A stretch of 64,000 nucleotides of DNA from Histomonas meleagridis (Eukaryota > Parabasalia > Tritrichomonadida > Dientamoebidae): the NCBI GenBank assembly GCA_020186115.1, contig WSYJ01000033.1, positions 417,983 through 481,982 of the forward strand, in the 5' to 3' direction. The stretch's first letter is position 1. Every line of letters begins with the position of its first letter. Made by a program: the position numbers and the translations under genes. Shown here piece by piece: positions 20,641-32,243 of this stretch. The notes beneath the pieces are model-generated. The model did not search any database and was not told where the DNA came from. It worked only from the letters and a program-made list of their open reading frames with translations.

Positions 20641-21730
20641 ATATCTTTAGCATTAATATCAATTCCTTCTTGTTCAAGTAGTAATTTAACTATTTCTGTA
20701 TATAACCTTTTTCAGATGCTAATATAAGTGCTGTATTAAATAATCTAAATAATTTCCAAATATTATTTTGAAATATAAAATTATCAAAATAAAATTTATC
20801 TTCAGCATTAATATAAATTCCTTTTTGCTTTAAAATGTATGTAACAAGTTCAATATTTTCTGAAAATGAAGCAAAAACTAAAATATCTTCTGGAAGTTGA
20901 TTATTTTTAAGGAAATATTTTAAAAGAAAAATATTTCCAATTTTTGCTGCTTCATTAATGATATTTTCATTGATTTTCATTTTTTATTTTTCTAAATATG
21001 TAAAAATTTCATAATTAAAATATGAAACACATTTTTCTCCTAATTCTTTGAATTTATCAATATCTTCAATTTTATTTTCATATATGTATTTGAAAATATC
21101 ATTTCGATGAAATCCAATTGCAGTTTCATATGCATCTTTAAATGATAAATGATTTTGTTCACATAAATGAATAATTTTTTCATCTCCGCCTGCAACTGCA
21201 TATTTACCTGTGTTTTCTACATTTGCTCCATTCATAAGTAAATATTTAAAACAATCAATTGATCCAAAAAATGCTACAAAATCAATTAATGAAACATTTT
21301 CTTGATTAACAAAAGAACATCTTTCATAAAGTGATGGTTCAATTTTCTGGTTAAAATCGAAGTCATTTTGTGCTGATATTTCTTGAAGTTTTTCTATTTC
21401 ATCATTTCGAATTATTTTGGCAATTTCATTTGGGTTAACTCCTTCTTCAATATATTCCTTATGGAGTTCCCAATTATTCTTTGAAAGTTCTTCATAAGAA
21501 ATATTTTCCTGATCAAATAAAGATTTACATTCATCTAATTTATCTTGATTAATATGAACAAAAAATGGTTTACGTATATTTTGAATGATTTTTGATTCAA
21601 GTAAGTTATAATTAATCATGTAATTAAGTAAATAAAATGATTCTTGTGTGTTTTTCTTAAGAAGAAATTGAGTCAGAAAATTTATTATTTTTGTGTTGAT
21701 TTTCTGATTTTCTTCACTACATATAATCAA
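20641..21730 (-). pseudogene. DUF3447/ankyrin gene, broken
   Basis: The frame from 21730 lacks an ATG (it opens at TTG after a stop), so the 5' end is missing. It has the family head: SYEELSKNNWELHKEYIEEG, SLIDFVAFFGSIDCFKYLL, then GKYAVAGGDEKIIHLCEQ. A TAA at 20984-20986 interrupts it, and the same frame resumes at once with MKINENIINEAAKIGN, where the 7.6 kb paralogue has glutamate. It continues into an ankyrin unit with the spacer block IWKLFRLFNTAL and stops being readable near 20641. Loss of start plus an internal stop mark it as a pseudogene or truncated paralogue. Confidence 0.75.
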
Positions 21731-21887
21731 ATTAAACTAAAAAATTGTTATTAGGTCATATATTTATCTCTATTCAGGTCTGAACATTTGACGTTTTATG
21801 TAATTAAAAAAATTAATGAAATAATTATTTATTCATAAATTTCCCATGATTCAGTAATTGTGTTCTCACTTAGATGTTCCCAAGCAG

Positions 21888-22810
21888 CTAGTAAATATTG
21901 AACTGTTTTTCTTTGTTGAATTTAGTATTGGGATCATTTTGATATGATTTTTTGAATAGTCTTCTTGCTGTTGCCTTTAGGCTCCCAAACACCAATCGAT
22001 CCAATGGCTGTAACTCATCTGTTAAGCCTGCAGGGATGAATAATAATTCAATATTCAAATTATCAGCACACTCATGGATTTTTTGAGTTTGATGAGCCTT
22101 AAACTGATCAACAATCAAATATATCTTTTCGTCGTCATTTAAATTGTTTCGGAGAAACTTTAAATATTGCTCAAATGTTGATTCTGTTGTCCGATAATTG
22201 CTTGATCTAGTGGAATTGTGATATGAAATATCTCCTAAATTTTTTTCACTTCGCTCAGTTGTACACTTAGCAATAATTATAAGAGGTAGCTTTGTTCCAT
22301 CAGCCTTTATACTTGCCATTACACTGATACTTTGTTTGGAGTTAGCATTGACATAGGCTTTAACATTGTCTGATCCTGTTTCAGAACAAGTCAAAATTCC
22401 TCCAGGAAAACTTTTCCGATTGTTTCATCGAAATTAATAACTCTAGATCTATCAACTGTTGATAAAAGTTCCTGAATTTTTTGGATGAATTCATTTTTTT
22501 CTTCATCAAATATTGTTGGTCTTCTTTTCGAGTGAGGTTTCCTCGATGAAATTCTATTTCGTTTCTCGAAGTCATTGATAAATCCTCTGCTAATTAGAAA
22601 ATCTTTTTTGATCATTTTCTCATTAGTATATTTTTCGAGATAGGCTTGGTATGCAATGTCAATAAAATCTTCGTCATTTAAATATAAACCTTGAGATAAG
22701 AAATTCGCAACGATATAATCTTTAATTGCAGTTTCTTCTTCATTAATGAATATCCGATGACTGATGCCATGGTTGTTGTCCCATGGTCTCCATTTGTTGT
22801 TTAACTCCAT
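21888..22810 (-). pseudogene. pogo/Tigger-like DDE transposase, frameshifted
   Basis: The ATG is complemented at 22808-22810. The first frame ends at 22391 just after RVINFDETIGK, which carries the first DDE-type aspartate of the DDE_1 superfamily. The rest continues one base out of phase: SFPGGIL, then IYLIVDQFKAHQTQKIH (second aspartate) and LLFIPAGLTDELQPLDRL (the typical I-P-A-G-x-T-x-x-L-Q-P-L-D motif). The break fits loss of one A in an A run near 22420. The N-terminal part is helical and would bind DNA. Flanking inverted repeats were not found by eye. Confidence 0.8.
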
Positions 22811-23660
22811 TTTCTTTCTTCAATATTTCAACGTTGATTCTGGAATTTCTGATTTTTGAGATAATTTGTAAATTGATTCTGAACTATTTAGAATTTTGTC
22901 AATAACTATTTGTATTTTCTTTCTGACGTCTACCGACGCGTGTAATCATTGTGTGGTTTCCCACTGAATACAGGTCTAACTTGCATCTTTCAGATGTCGA
23001 TTCAATGCCATTTATTAATTATTTTGACTAGCATTTAAAATTTGAATACGGCGAATTGGAGCGACACCAGGGTATAATAGATATTATAATTTAAGCTCAA
23101 AATTATAAAAGATATTTTATTTGAAATTTGATTTGTAAATAGTCCTATTCATTAAATTTATACATTAAATTAATACAAAGTTGTGAACATAAACAAAAGT
23201 TTAATTTTGAGTAAACAAAGCTTAGTGTTTGATCCCAACTTCAATAATTTTTAATGATCGTTGGGACCAAAATATGTCTCGGTAAAACTGTAGTACTGAT
23301 TTGATTGAAACAATTGCGGCCAATTGTTTCGCCTGAATTTATAACAGAATAACTGAGGTTAAGGCTTGAAATTTTTATTAAAACATGAATTCAAAAAAAT
23401 TATTACAGTTTTGGAAAAGTAATAAAAAACATTTTCATTTGAAATAGCAAACTTCAAAATTGAATGGTATAATGTGACAGCACTTTTTGCAAACAATTGA
23501 GTTAATTTTTTGCCACTTGGTGGAAGGGACTTTTTCTGGCAGATGGGGGTTTTTCCATTCCTGTACCGAATTTTCTCCAATATTTCAATGCAAAATATGT
23601 GAGTTTTTATGAAAAATTTGAATACTGATATATCGGCTTTAACCGTAAAAATAATTCATA
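22811..23660. other. intergenic, nothing recognised
   Basis: About 850 bp between the pogo-like remnant and the next ankyrin gene. It may hold the terminal sequence of the transposon, but I could not define repeats. Short frames show no domain. Confidence 0.45.
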
Positions 23661-26470
23661 TTGATTTCAAACGAAACAACAAATATCAATATTGATCCTA
23701 ATATCCAATTACTTTCTCAACTCGAAAAAATAGTTTTTAATTTGACACATAAAAATTTTGGGTCATCAATTGAAAATACATTAAAATTAGTTGACTTAAA
23801 TTTTCCATTTTCATTTAATCTAATTATTAGTTATTTAGTCAATTCTACATCATATATGTCCAGTGATTTAAATGACTTATATTTAGAGTATTTAGAACAA
23901 ATTCAAATAAAAGAAGAAAACTTTAATAAAGATTCTCCAAACATTTTGAAAATATTTGGTGATTATATATCTGGAATTAACACACAAGAATCATATTATT
24001 TAATTGATAAAATGATTAAAAAAAATATCATTGATAAAAGTGTTATTCAAAGCATTAAAAATAAATATTTTGCACACTATAAAACAAAAAATGAAAATAA
24101 AACGAGATATCATGGAGGTATAACTGAAAAAATATTTTTTGATAATTATGAAGAACTATCAAAGAATAATTGGGAACTTCATAAGAATTTAATTAAAGAA
24201 GGACATAATCCAAATGAAATATCAAAAATAATTCGAAATGATGAAATAGAAAAACTTCAAGAATTATCATCACAAAATAATTTTGATTTTAATCAATATA
24301 TTTTACCATCACTTTATGAAAGATGCTCGTTTATTAATCAAGAAAATATTACATTAATTGATTATGCAGCATTTTTTTCATCTGTTAAATGTTTTAAATA
24401 TTTACTTATGAATGGTGCAAAATTAGAAAACACAGGTAAATATGCAGTTGCAGGTGGAAATGAAGAAATCATTCATTTGTGTGAACAAAACCATTCTTCA
24501 TTTAAAGATGCATATGAAACTGCAATTGAATTTCATCGAAATGATATCTTTAAATATCTTTATGAGAATAAAAATCTTTGTTTTAATGATTTAAACATTT
24601 GATCTCAGAAAATTTTGTGTTTTATACAATAATTATGAAATTTTATCATTTCTAGAAGAAGAAGAAGGTACGACAATTGATGAATCTATAATAAATGAAG
24701 CAGCAAATATTGGCAATATATATCTTGTTAAACATTTTCTACGAAATAATAATATTCCAAAACTCATATTAATTTTTGCTTCTAAATCAGGAAATATTGA
24801 ACTTGTTAAATATATTTATGAACATTATGAACATGACATTAATATTAATACTAAGGATAGTTAATAGATTTATTTCAATTTTATTTTGATAATTTAATTT
24901 TTAAAAAGATCTTTTGGAAATTATTTTAATTTTTTCAAATTGCGCTTTTAAGTGCAAAATATAAAGGAAATATGGAAATAGTTAAATTTCTTCTTGAAAA
25001 ACATAAATTTAATAAGTTTTTAGATATTTGATTGATTTATTTGAATTTTATTTTAATAATGTAATATTCTAAAACAATATTTGGAAATTACATAATTTAT
25101 TTAAAACATTATTTATGTATTTATCTAGATATTATCAAAAAGAAATGATTATGAATTTAATTTTTGAGCAAAAGATATTTGATGTCTATGCTAAAGATGT
25201 TTATTTAAATTATTTAAAATTTATATCAGCAATTTGATTTTTCAAAATAGTATTTGGGAATTATTTAAAATATTTCTTACAGAACTTATGTATGCATCTA
25301 TGGAAGGTTATACAGAAGTAGTTAAATTCTTTCTAGAACAAAATGGAATTGATATTAATGCTAAAGATGATTGTTTGTTTTATTTAAAATTTATTTTAAT
25401 AATTTTGGATTTCAAAAGAATATTTGGAAATTATTTAAATCATTTAGAACAGCACTTTTTTTAGCATCTGAAAATGGTTATATAGATATAGTTAAATTAC
25501 TTCTTGAACAAGATGGAATAATCGTTGATGAAAAATATATTTACATGAAATATTTATTTATTTTAATAATTTGATATTTTAAAATATTGTTTAATAATTT
25601 TTCTTATTTTATAAATTACTTGTTGTAGCATCTGAAAACGGTTATATTGACATTGTTAAGCTTCTTCTTGATAAAAATTTAATTTGTGGTTACTCGAATT
25701 TTATTTAATTTTTTTATTTGATATTTATTTTAATAATATTGTTTATTTGAAATACATTTGATGATGCATTCGTTGGTGCTGTTAAATGTGGTCAGACAAA
25801 AATTGTAAAATATTTTCTTAAAAATTATGATGTTGATGTAAATAATCCAGTTGATATTTATTTTAAAAAAATGAAATTTGTTTTAATAACTTTGGGTTTC
25901 AAGATAATTTTTGGGTTTTTTAAAAATTATTAAAAAAAATTTTAATTTATTCAATACAAGAAGAAAATACAGAAATAGTTAAATTACTTCTTGAACAAGA
26001 AGAAATTGATATTAATGTTAATATTCTTATAGAAGCAACATGTTTTAATGAAATAGTCGAAATATTGATAAACAAAGAAGGTATTGATATTAATGAGAAA
26101 AATATTTATTTGTTTTAAATAAAATATATTTTGATAAATTGACATTATACAATAATATTTGGAAATTATTTAACTTATTTGATACAGCACTTATAATCGC
26201 ATCCCTAAGAGGATATACAGAAATGGTTGAATTACTTCTTGGACATGAAGGAATTGATATTAATATTAAAGATACTTATTTGTTTTAAATAAAATATATT
26301 TTGATAAATTGACATTATACAATAATATTTGGAAAACATTTATTTTATTTAGAACAGCACTTATGATTGCATCTGAAAGAGGATATACAGACATTGTTAA
26401 ATTATTTCATAAATATGAAGGAATTTATATGGAATATGATATTTGTTTTAATAAATTTGATGTTTATTTC
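23661..26470 (+). pseudogene. DUF3447/ankyrin gene, plus strand, broken
   Basis: The frame from 23661 opens at TTG right after an in-frame stop, with no nearby ATG. The head domain is complete (NYEELSKNNWELHKNLIKEG, LIDYAAFFSSVKCFKYLL, GKYAVAGGNEEIIHLCEQ) and runs to a TGA at 24600-24602. One base out of phase the family sequence resumes (YNNYEILSFLEEEEG, IINEAANIGNIYLVKHFL). After 24860 single ankyrin units follow, with landmarks near 24938, 25107, 25279, 25449, 26184 and 26354. Most steps are 170 bp or close to it. The head frameshift and missing start indicate a pseudogene, though the ladder has the same form as at 5.8-7.6 kb. Confidence 0.7.
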
Positions 26471-26984
26471 TAATATTGGATACTTTTTAAATCAATGGTC
26501 AGATAGAAATAGTTGAATCAATCAAAAAAGAGGAATTATAATGATATGGATATGTTAAAGATTACACATATAAACATTTAACATTGATATTAAAATAAAT
26601 GTTAAGACCTGATTCTATGTTTTAGTGAAAAAGTAAAATATTTTTTGGAATTAAAACATGTAATGTTATTTACTTAATGATATAATAGTGATTTATTAAA
26701 GATCACTTTTTTGTGATTAGTTTCAATTATTTTTAATATTGATTTACATTTTTAAATGTTAGATGTATCACATTTTATAGTAAATTATGGTTGAAAGTTT
26801 ATATAATTTTTGTGCACAAATTAATAAAAATTTTTTTTGACTTGTTTTTTTTTATGAATTTGAATATTTTAATAAGAAAAACAAGAACAGGAAAAATATG
26901 AATATCAAATTAAGTAAATAATGTTAGTAAAAAAAAATTCTTTTCATTTAGACCAAATTTTGTTTACATAAAATTCTATAAATA
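26471..26984. other. intergenic, nothing recognised
   Basis: AT-rich 3' flanks of two convergent genes, the ankyrin remnant and PHF5A. No features are supported. Confidence 0.5.
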
Positions 26985-27329
26985 TTACAATGCATTCGCA
27001 TCAGGAATAACAGTAATTCTTTTTCTTTCGAAAGCTCTATCATTTCTACTAATTCCAACATTAATAATTCTTGGACATCCATCTCTATCTTTACCAAGAA
27101 GTATACAATCTCTACAACAATAGGCAACATGCTTTGCTTGAGCTCCGCATATGATACATCTTTCCTTAAGTTCTCCAAATGAACATTCTCCACATAAATG
27201 AAGCGGTTTTATTAAGTTTGCATGTGAGTCACAAATTGGACACCTACCTTCGCAAGCATCACATAGAAGAGCAATTTCTGGTCCAGGTCTTTTCCCACAT
27301 ATGAGTAAATCGGGTTGGTTTCGTGCCAT
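26985..27329 (-). CDS. PHF5A: splicing factor SF3b subunit PHF5A/Rds3
   Basis: A 114-residue protein of the family's usual length. It shows the knotted zinc-finger cysteine pattern: LICGKRPG, LCDACEGRCPICDSH, LCGECSFG, RCIICGAQA, YCCRDCILLGKDRDGCPRI. The KDRDGCP-x-I-x-N-x-G block is the strongest family signature. PHF5A sits in SF3b at the U2 snRNP, next to the branch-site adenosine pocket. With SmD3 it shows that introns are spliced in this organism. Its start is only 45 bp from the divergent HEAT gene, so the two must share a very compact promoter. Confidence 0.92.
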   Translation of the reverse strand: MARNQPDLLICGKRPGPEIALLCDACEGRCPICDSHANLIKPLHLCGECSFGELKERCIICGAQAKHVAYCCRDCILLGKDRDGCPRIINVGISRNDRAFERKRITVIPDANAL

Positions 27330-27374
27330 GATAACTGGTCAGCCAAATAAATTCAATGAAAATATTTCTGCCAA

Positions 27375-29849
27375 ATGAGAACAGCAAAATCTGTTGCTCA
27401 ATCTTTTGATATCCTAGTACAGAATCATACAAAACTTAAAGGGAGTAAAGAGGAATTTTTAGATATTGCTTGTGAAACTGTTTTAGAAAGTTTTTCAAAT
27501 GACGCATCTTCAATTCTTGGCCCAATTTGTGAACAAATCACAAGGACAACAAAAAAATCACGTAGAACCCCATACCTTAATATTGCACAATGGTTACATG
27601 AAAAATCACCATTAGCATTTGATCGTTATATCCAAAAATCGTTTGAACTCTTTCTTGAAAAGCCAGATCAAAAACGCCGTGCAATGGGAAGTAGTATTCT
27701 GATACGTTCGCTTGGTTTATCATCAAATGCTAAATCTCTTCTTCCATTATTTTCTCAAATTGTGTCAGCTTTTACCTCAGACCAGCCATCATTTTTCGAG
27801 ATGGAAATTTTCAACTCAGCACTATATTTATGTTCTGCATGTGGTGTTACAGATTCACATCTTCAAAAATTAGTCGAACGTTATTCAATTTGGATGTTAA
27901 TTTCACATCCCATTGCATCTGCTTCTTCCACAGAGCTTCTTAAATTACTCAAATCCGATCCATATGATCAAACAATATTATCATACATTCCACTTTTACG
28001 CACAGATATTCCACCATCCACCGACAAATGTCACGAATCATGGAACCAGATTGCTTCTTCACCATTTAACAAGCCACGATCATGGATTGAATTTGGATTA
28101 TCAATCGGCCGATTTTCTGATGAACTCATTCGGAGTGAAATCTCATCACTGTCATCCGACAAGTCACAATTCTCATCCATTATCACAGTATGCTTATCCG
28201 CACAGGATCAAACAATACAAAACATTTCGCGCGCACTTTTTAAGTTTGGTATTCACGGCCAAGAAACGGCAGCATTTGACCCATCATCGCTATCACAGAT
28301 TCTCGAAACAAGTGATGACTTATCTGGTATAGCCATCACGTTTTTATCTGAAATGGCATTAGCTAATGCATCTTCATGTGTACCACAATTGTTTCCATTG
28401 TTACATTCTGACAAGCCCGTAGCGCGTAAAAATTCACTCGAATTACTTTCGCGCATATTAAATGGACCTATTGATCAGCCGATTCGACAAATGATCGCAA
28501 GTAATTTATTGCCACTTGTGGGTGATGAGGCTATAACAGTACGTGTAGATATCCCAAAGCTTTTTGTTTCTGTGCCTCCTTCTTTTATTGTTCCTTCTTT
28601 AATACAATTGTTAGGAGATAAAGATGAAAGAAAAAGAGCTACCGCTTCTGCTTCTTTAAATGAAATTATGAAGAATACAAGTGAACCTGAACAATTACTA
28701 AAAACAATTTTGGATGCTGCAATTGTTGGAGTTTCAACTCCTCAATCTCCCGCAGCTATTCAAGCAGGCCCTTCAAAAGAAGCTGAAAAATCAGCTGAAA
28801 GAGTCATGAAATTGGTTGAAGATTGGGCTAACAAGGCAAATGGGACAATGCTATTAGACCCAACACCTGTTTTAGAGAGATTTTGGGCCGACCCAAAAAA
28901 CGGCATAATTGTAAGCTTTATGTCGAAATCTGCCACATTGTACGATAGCAGGCGGTTATTATCGGCATTGATCTCAAAACTACAGAAAAAGGAAACAGAC
29001 CTTTTCGACCGTTTAGCTCCGTTATTGATTTTAAGATCTCAGCCCTTATCTTTTTTCACCCAAAGAGAAACTGTTGCTTCCCCTTTGTTTGATTTACTGT
29101 TTATACCTGGAGAAGAAGAACAACAAGTAAGAAGAGTTAGAGGTGAAATCCTTGCAAGATTTCCTCCTAATTTTGTTATTCCCAAATTATTAGAATACGG
29201 ACTGTTCACAAAGTTCAGCTTATTCATCATTTGTATTGCAGGACAAATACATGGAAATTTGAATGAAGTATGTGATAAGTTTGAAGAGAACATATTAACT
29301 ATCGACAAAGAACTTTTCATACCTGTTTGTGATGCATTCTTTTTTGCTAACCAAGATCGTTTTATTGATTTTGGGATAAAACAAAATGGATCACATTTAG
29401 GTCTTATGATGTTAAATTCGGCATTTCGTAAGTTCCAAGATAGTGATTGTGTTCGTTTTATCAATCGCGGGTGTTTACAGAAAGTTTTGCAACTTCCATT
29501 TAATGATGATGATCAACGGTTAGCTGTTGAAATCTTATTTATTTTCGCATACAAATGTCGGGATATGGCATTGGATCAATATTGGGAGCCATTATTTGAT
29601 ATAGCATCACATTTTTCTGATAGTAAGAAATCATCAGTTCGATTCGAATCGTTGAAATTGTTGGGCGCGTTGGCATCACACGAGTGCGCGAAAATGCACC
29701 TGATTGCAAACGCTGAAAGATTTCAACATATCATCGAAATGATGGCGGACGACTCGGAGAGCGAAGACATACGGAAATTGGCTGCGGCGTTTTTGGGGGA
29801 TGACAAGAAACCGAAAATTACGGAATTAGAAAATGTGCAACTTGGGTAA
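27375..29849 (+). CDS. large HEAT-repeat protein
   Basis: An 824-residue helical-repeat protein. HEAT-like pairs are seen throughout, for example LFPLLHSDKPVARKNSLELL, LLPLVGDEAITVRVDIPKLF, and IVPSLIQLLGDKDERKRATA. An alanine- and serine-rich linker follows near residue 450, and the C-terminal part has SVRFESLKLLGALASHEC. The C-terminal third loosely recalls the proteasome assembly factor PSMD5/S5b, but the length and N-terminus do not fit well. Other options are GCN1- or maestro-type HEAT proteins. There is no signal peptide or membrane span. Function is not assigned. Confidence 0.6.
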   Translation: MRTAKSVAQSFDILVQNHTKLKGSKEEFLDIACETVLESFSNDASSILGPICEQITRTTKKSRRTPYLNIAQWLHEKSPLAFDRYIQKSFELFLEKPDQKRRAMGSSILIRSLGLSSNAKSLLPLFSQIVSAFTSDQPSFFEMEIFNSALYLCSACGVTDSHLQKLVERYSIWMLISHPIASASSTELLKLLKSDPYDQTILSYIPLLRTDIPPSTDKCHESWNQIASSPFNKPRSWIEFGLSIGRFSDELIRSEISSLSSDKSQFSSIITVCLSAQDQTIQNISRALFKFGIHGQETAAFDPSSLSQILETSDDLSGIAITFLSEMALANASSCVPQLFPLLHSDKPVARKNSLELLSRILNGPIDQPIRQMIASNLLPLVGDEAITVRVDIPKLFVSVPPSFIVPSLIQLLGDKDERKRATASASLNEIMKNTSEPEQLLKTILDAAIVGVSTPQSPAAIQAGPSKEAEKSAERVMKLVEDWANKANGTMLLDPTPVLERFWADPKNGIIVSFMSKSATLYDSRRLLSALISKLQKKETDLFDRLAPLLILRSQPLSFFTQRETVASPLFDLLFIPGEEEQQVRRVRGEILARFPPNFVIPKLLEYGLFTKFSLFIICIAGQIHGNLNEVCDKFEENILTIDKELFIPVCDAFFFANQDRFIDFGIKQNGSHLGLMMLNSAFRKFQDSDCVRFINRGCLQKVLQLPFNDDDQRLAVEILFIFAYKCRDMALDQYWEPLFDIASHFSDSKKSSVRFESLKLLGALASHECAKMHLIANAERFQHIIEMMADDSESEDIRKLAAAFLGDDKKPKITELENVQLG

Positions 29850-30364
29850 CACATAGAAAAAGTGTTAATAAACTTAATAATATTAATAATATAAACTTTA
29901 TGTTTATTTGCTGAAATTGATTCTAGCTGATTAAAACATGTGATCATCATAAGGATCGATAATTGTTAGTTGGAATATATCGTTTTAGTTATCTTTCAAA
30001 GAGATAAAGTTTTCTTATTAAATGCACTTTCACAGTTATTTGATTTTTTATCTTCTTATAATAAATGTATTGAAGATTATATCAATTTCCAAATGCTGAA
30101 CCTCCAATTTCTCTTATTGAAAATATAAGTGTTGATATTCTTAAATTATAACATAAATTATAATTATAACATGATATATATGCTGAAATTCTAATTGTTA
30201 CAACTGTGTTTGAAAATGTAATGTTTTTAATTGATATGAACTTGATGATTCACCAATCGTTGTAACATTTTCTCCAAAAATAATCGTTTCTAAATTAAAA
30301 CATGATAATTTACTAAAAAACATGGAATTGAAATCATTAAAGATTATTACATTATAAAAGGAGA
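29850..30364. other. intergenic
   Basis: About 500 bp. The reverse strand near 30240-30340 still encodes BspA-like fragments (LETIIFGENVTTIG-like), out of frame, so part of this stretch may be a decayed leucine-rich-repeat relic. Nothing else is seen. Confidence 0.35.
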
Positions 30365-32243
30365 TCAAATTCTCACTTTATTATCTTCATTAAAATCATC
30401 AGCAAATGGATCTTCTTCAATTTTCGAAAGAGAAATACCAGAAGTCAAACTGTTGCATGTGTCTGCTATTGGATGTTCGAAACTTTCTGATTTTGCTTCA
30501 TCTTCGTCCAATTTCTTCTTTCTAAATCTTATTAACAACAAAATTAGTAACGTAATTATTATCACAACACCAATTACTACTCCTATGATAATGTATATAT
30601 TAGTTTTGTTATCACTATTTATAAATAAGTTTTCATCCACAACCAAATAGAAACCAGAATAAGCACTAAAATATGTTGTATAAAACACAATACTATATTG
30701 ATAATAAATAAATTTTACTTCAGTAAATGTATAAGTTGAATCAATTAAAGTTATTGATATTGTATTAGTTGTGAATGAATTGTCAATAAAATATGATTTT
30801 GTAAATGAAATAAAATAAGTTAATAAAAATGTGTGAGTATAACTATCATTGATATCTGAAAATTCTTTTGATTTTGTATATGTATCCGAATTGGTAAATG
30901 TATTTGACTTAGTAAAAGTACTTGATTTGGTGAATGTATTTGACTTAGTAAAAGTGTCTGATTTAGTAAATGTGTATGGATTAGTAAATAAATTGGATTT
31001 GGTGAAAGTATTCGATTTAGTGAATGTTTGCGTTGGGGGAAGGCATTCATCGAGCGTTTCTTCAACTGCATTTAGTTCACTAAATTTATCACTTGGATAT
31101 GTACTTACAGTCATTACAGATGTTGTTACACCATCAAAAGATGTAGTTTGAACTGTAGGCACTGTGTCACCATAATAATATATACATTTTAGACCAGTAC
31201 ATCTTTGAAAAGCATAAGCTCCAATATCATTTATATTAGCTTCAAAATTAATTGTTTCTAAATGTGTACAATAAGTAAATGCATAATTATAAATAGTAGT
31301 TACAGTTGCTGGAATTTCGAATGATTTTGTTTGGTTTCCAGTTGGATAAGCATAAATTTTAGTAATACTTTTGTCATACAGAACTCCGTCATCATTATAA
31401 TTAGAATAAACTTGATTATCATTTGAAACTTTGATATATTGAAGAATTCTGCAACCAACAAAAGGATTAGTTGTTGAAATGGATGAAACTGAGCTTGGAA
31501 TTGTTATACAATTAAGTTTATAACAATTATTAAATACTAATGCACTAATTGTTGCAAAATTTACGATAATAACTGTTTCCAAATATATTCAAGAAAGAAA
31601 ACAGAACATATCAATAGAAGTAACAGAATATGGAATTGTGATATATTTTAAATTACAACAATAAGAAAATGCATCTCGATCTCGTGAAGTAACTGTACTT
31701 GGAATTTCAAACGTTTCATTTTGCTGGACAACAAATGATTTGAGAAATAGATTTAGTACAAAGTATAAGTGAATTTCCTAAGTTATAATAATATGAATTT
31801 TCATTTGATACTATAATAAAATTAAGACTTGCACAAGCACCAAAAGCAGAATTTTCAATCGAAGTGACCGATTTTGGAATTGTGATATTTAATAAAGCTT
31901 TACATGATACAAATACATTATCTTTAATTGTAACTACATTTTCACCAATAATTGCTGTTTTTAAATTAGGACATAGTCCAAAACCATATGATCCAATTGT
32001 TAAAACTGAATCACAAATTACAACTGAAATAATAGAATTCCAATCTTTAAATGCATTCGCTGGAATCTCAGTTACAATACCTTCAATTATGATATGTGTT
32101 ACATCTGTTTGTTCTGTTGATGGAAATTCATCAGAAGAAGAAATTGTTAATGTTGTCTCAGCAGTGTTTATAAAAAATAATAAAAATATTGAAATAGCCG
32201 TAAAAATTTTTACGACGTTTTCTATTTGAAAAAATATTACCAA
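30365..32243 (-). pseudogene. BspA-like leucine-rich-repeat surface protein, interrupted
   Basis: The 5' part (32243-31716) has a signal-peptide-like stretch (AISIFLLFFINTAET) and TpLRR repeats (NAFKDWNSIISVVI, SVTSIENSAFGACASLNFI). The frame lacks an ATG and ends at 31716. The repeats resume one base out of phase (NETFEIPSTVTS) and meet a TGA after MFCFLS, then a long frame of 405 codons begins near 31582. That part has more LRRs, a Thr/Ser/Lys/Phe hexapeptide stalk, one membrane span (IIIGVVIGVVIIITLLILLL) and an acidic tail. BspA-like proteins are abundant trichomonad surface proteins thought to bind host or bacterial partners. Missing start, frameshift and stop point to a pseudogene, unless these are sequence errors. 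Confidence 0.75.
30858..31030 (-). repeat. 18-bp tandem repeat coding a T-K-S-N-T-F hexapeptide stalk
   Basis: About nine near-identical hexapeptides (consensus T-K-S-N/D/S-T-F) lie between the LRRs and the membrane span of the BspA-like protein. At the DNA level the unit is 18 bp. Serine and threonine density suggests an extended, possibly O-glycosylated stalk. Confidence 0.8.

Noticed and set aside
24860-25600. A classic T-TTA-AAA slippery site driving -1 frameshifting
   Set aside because: The heptamer occurs in the spacer near 25380 but is not conserved in the other units, so it cannot explain the whole array.
27913-28332. Alternative-frame ORF of 139 codons on the plus strand
   Set aside because: It lies fully inside the HEAT-repeat gene in another frame, is rich in histidine and serine and has no domain pattern; it is a shadow.
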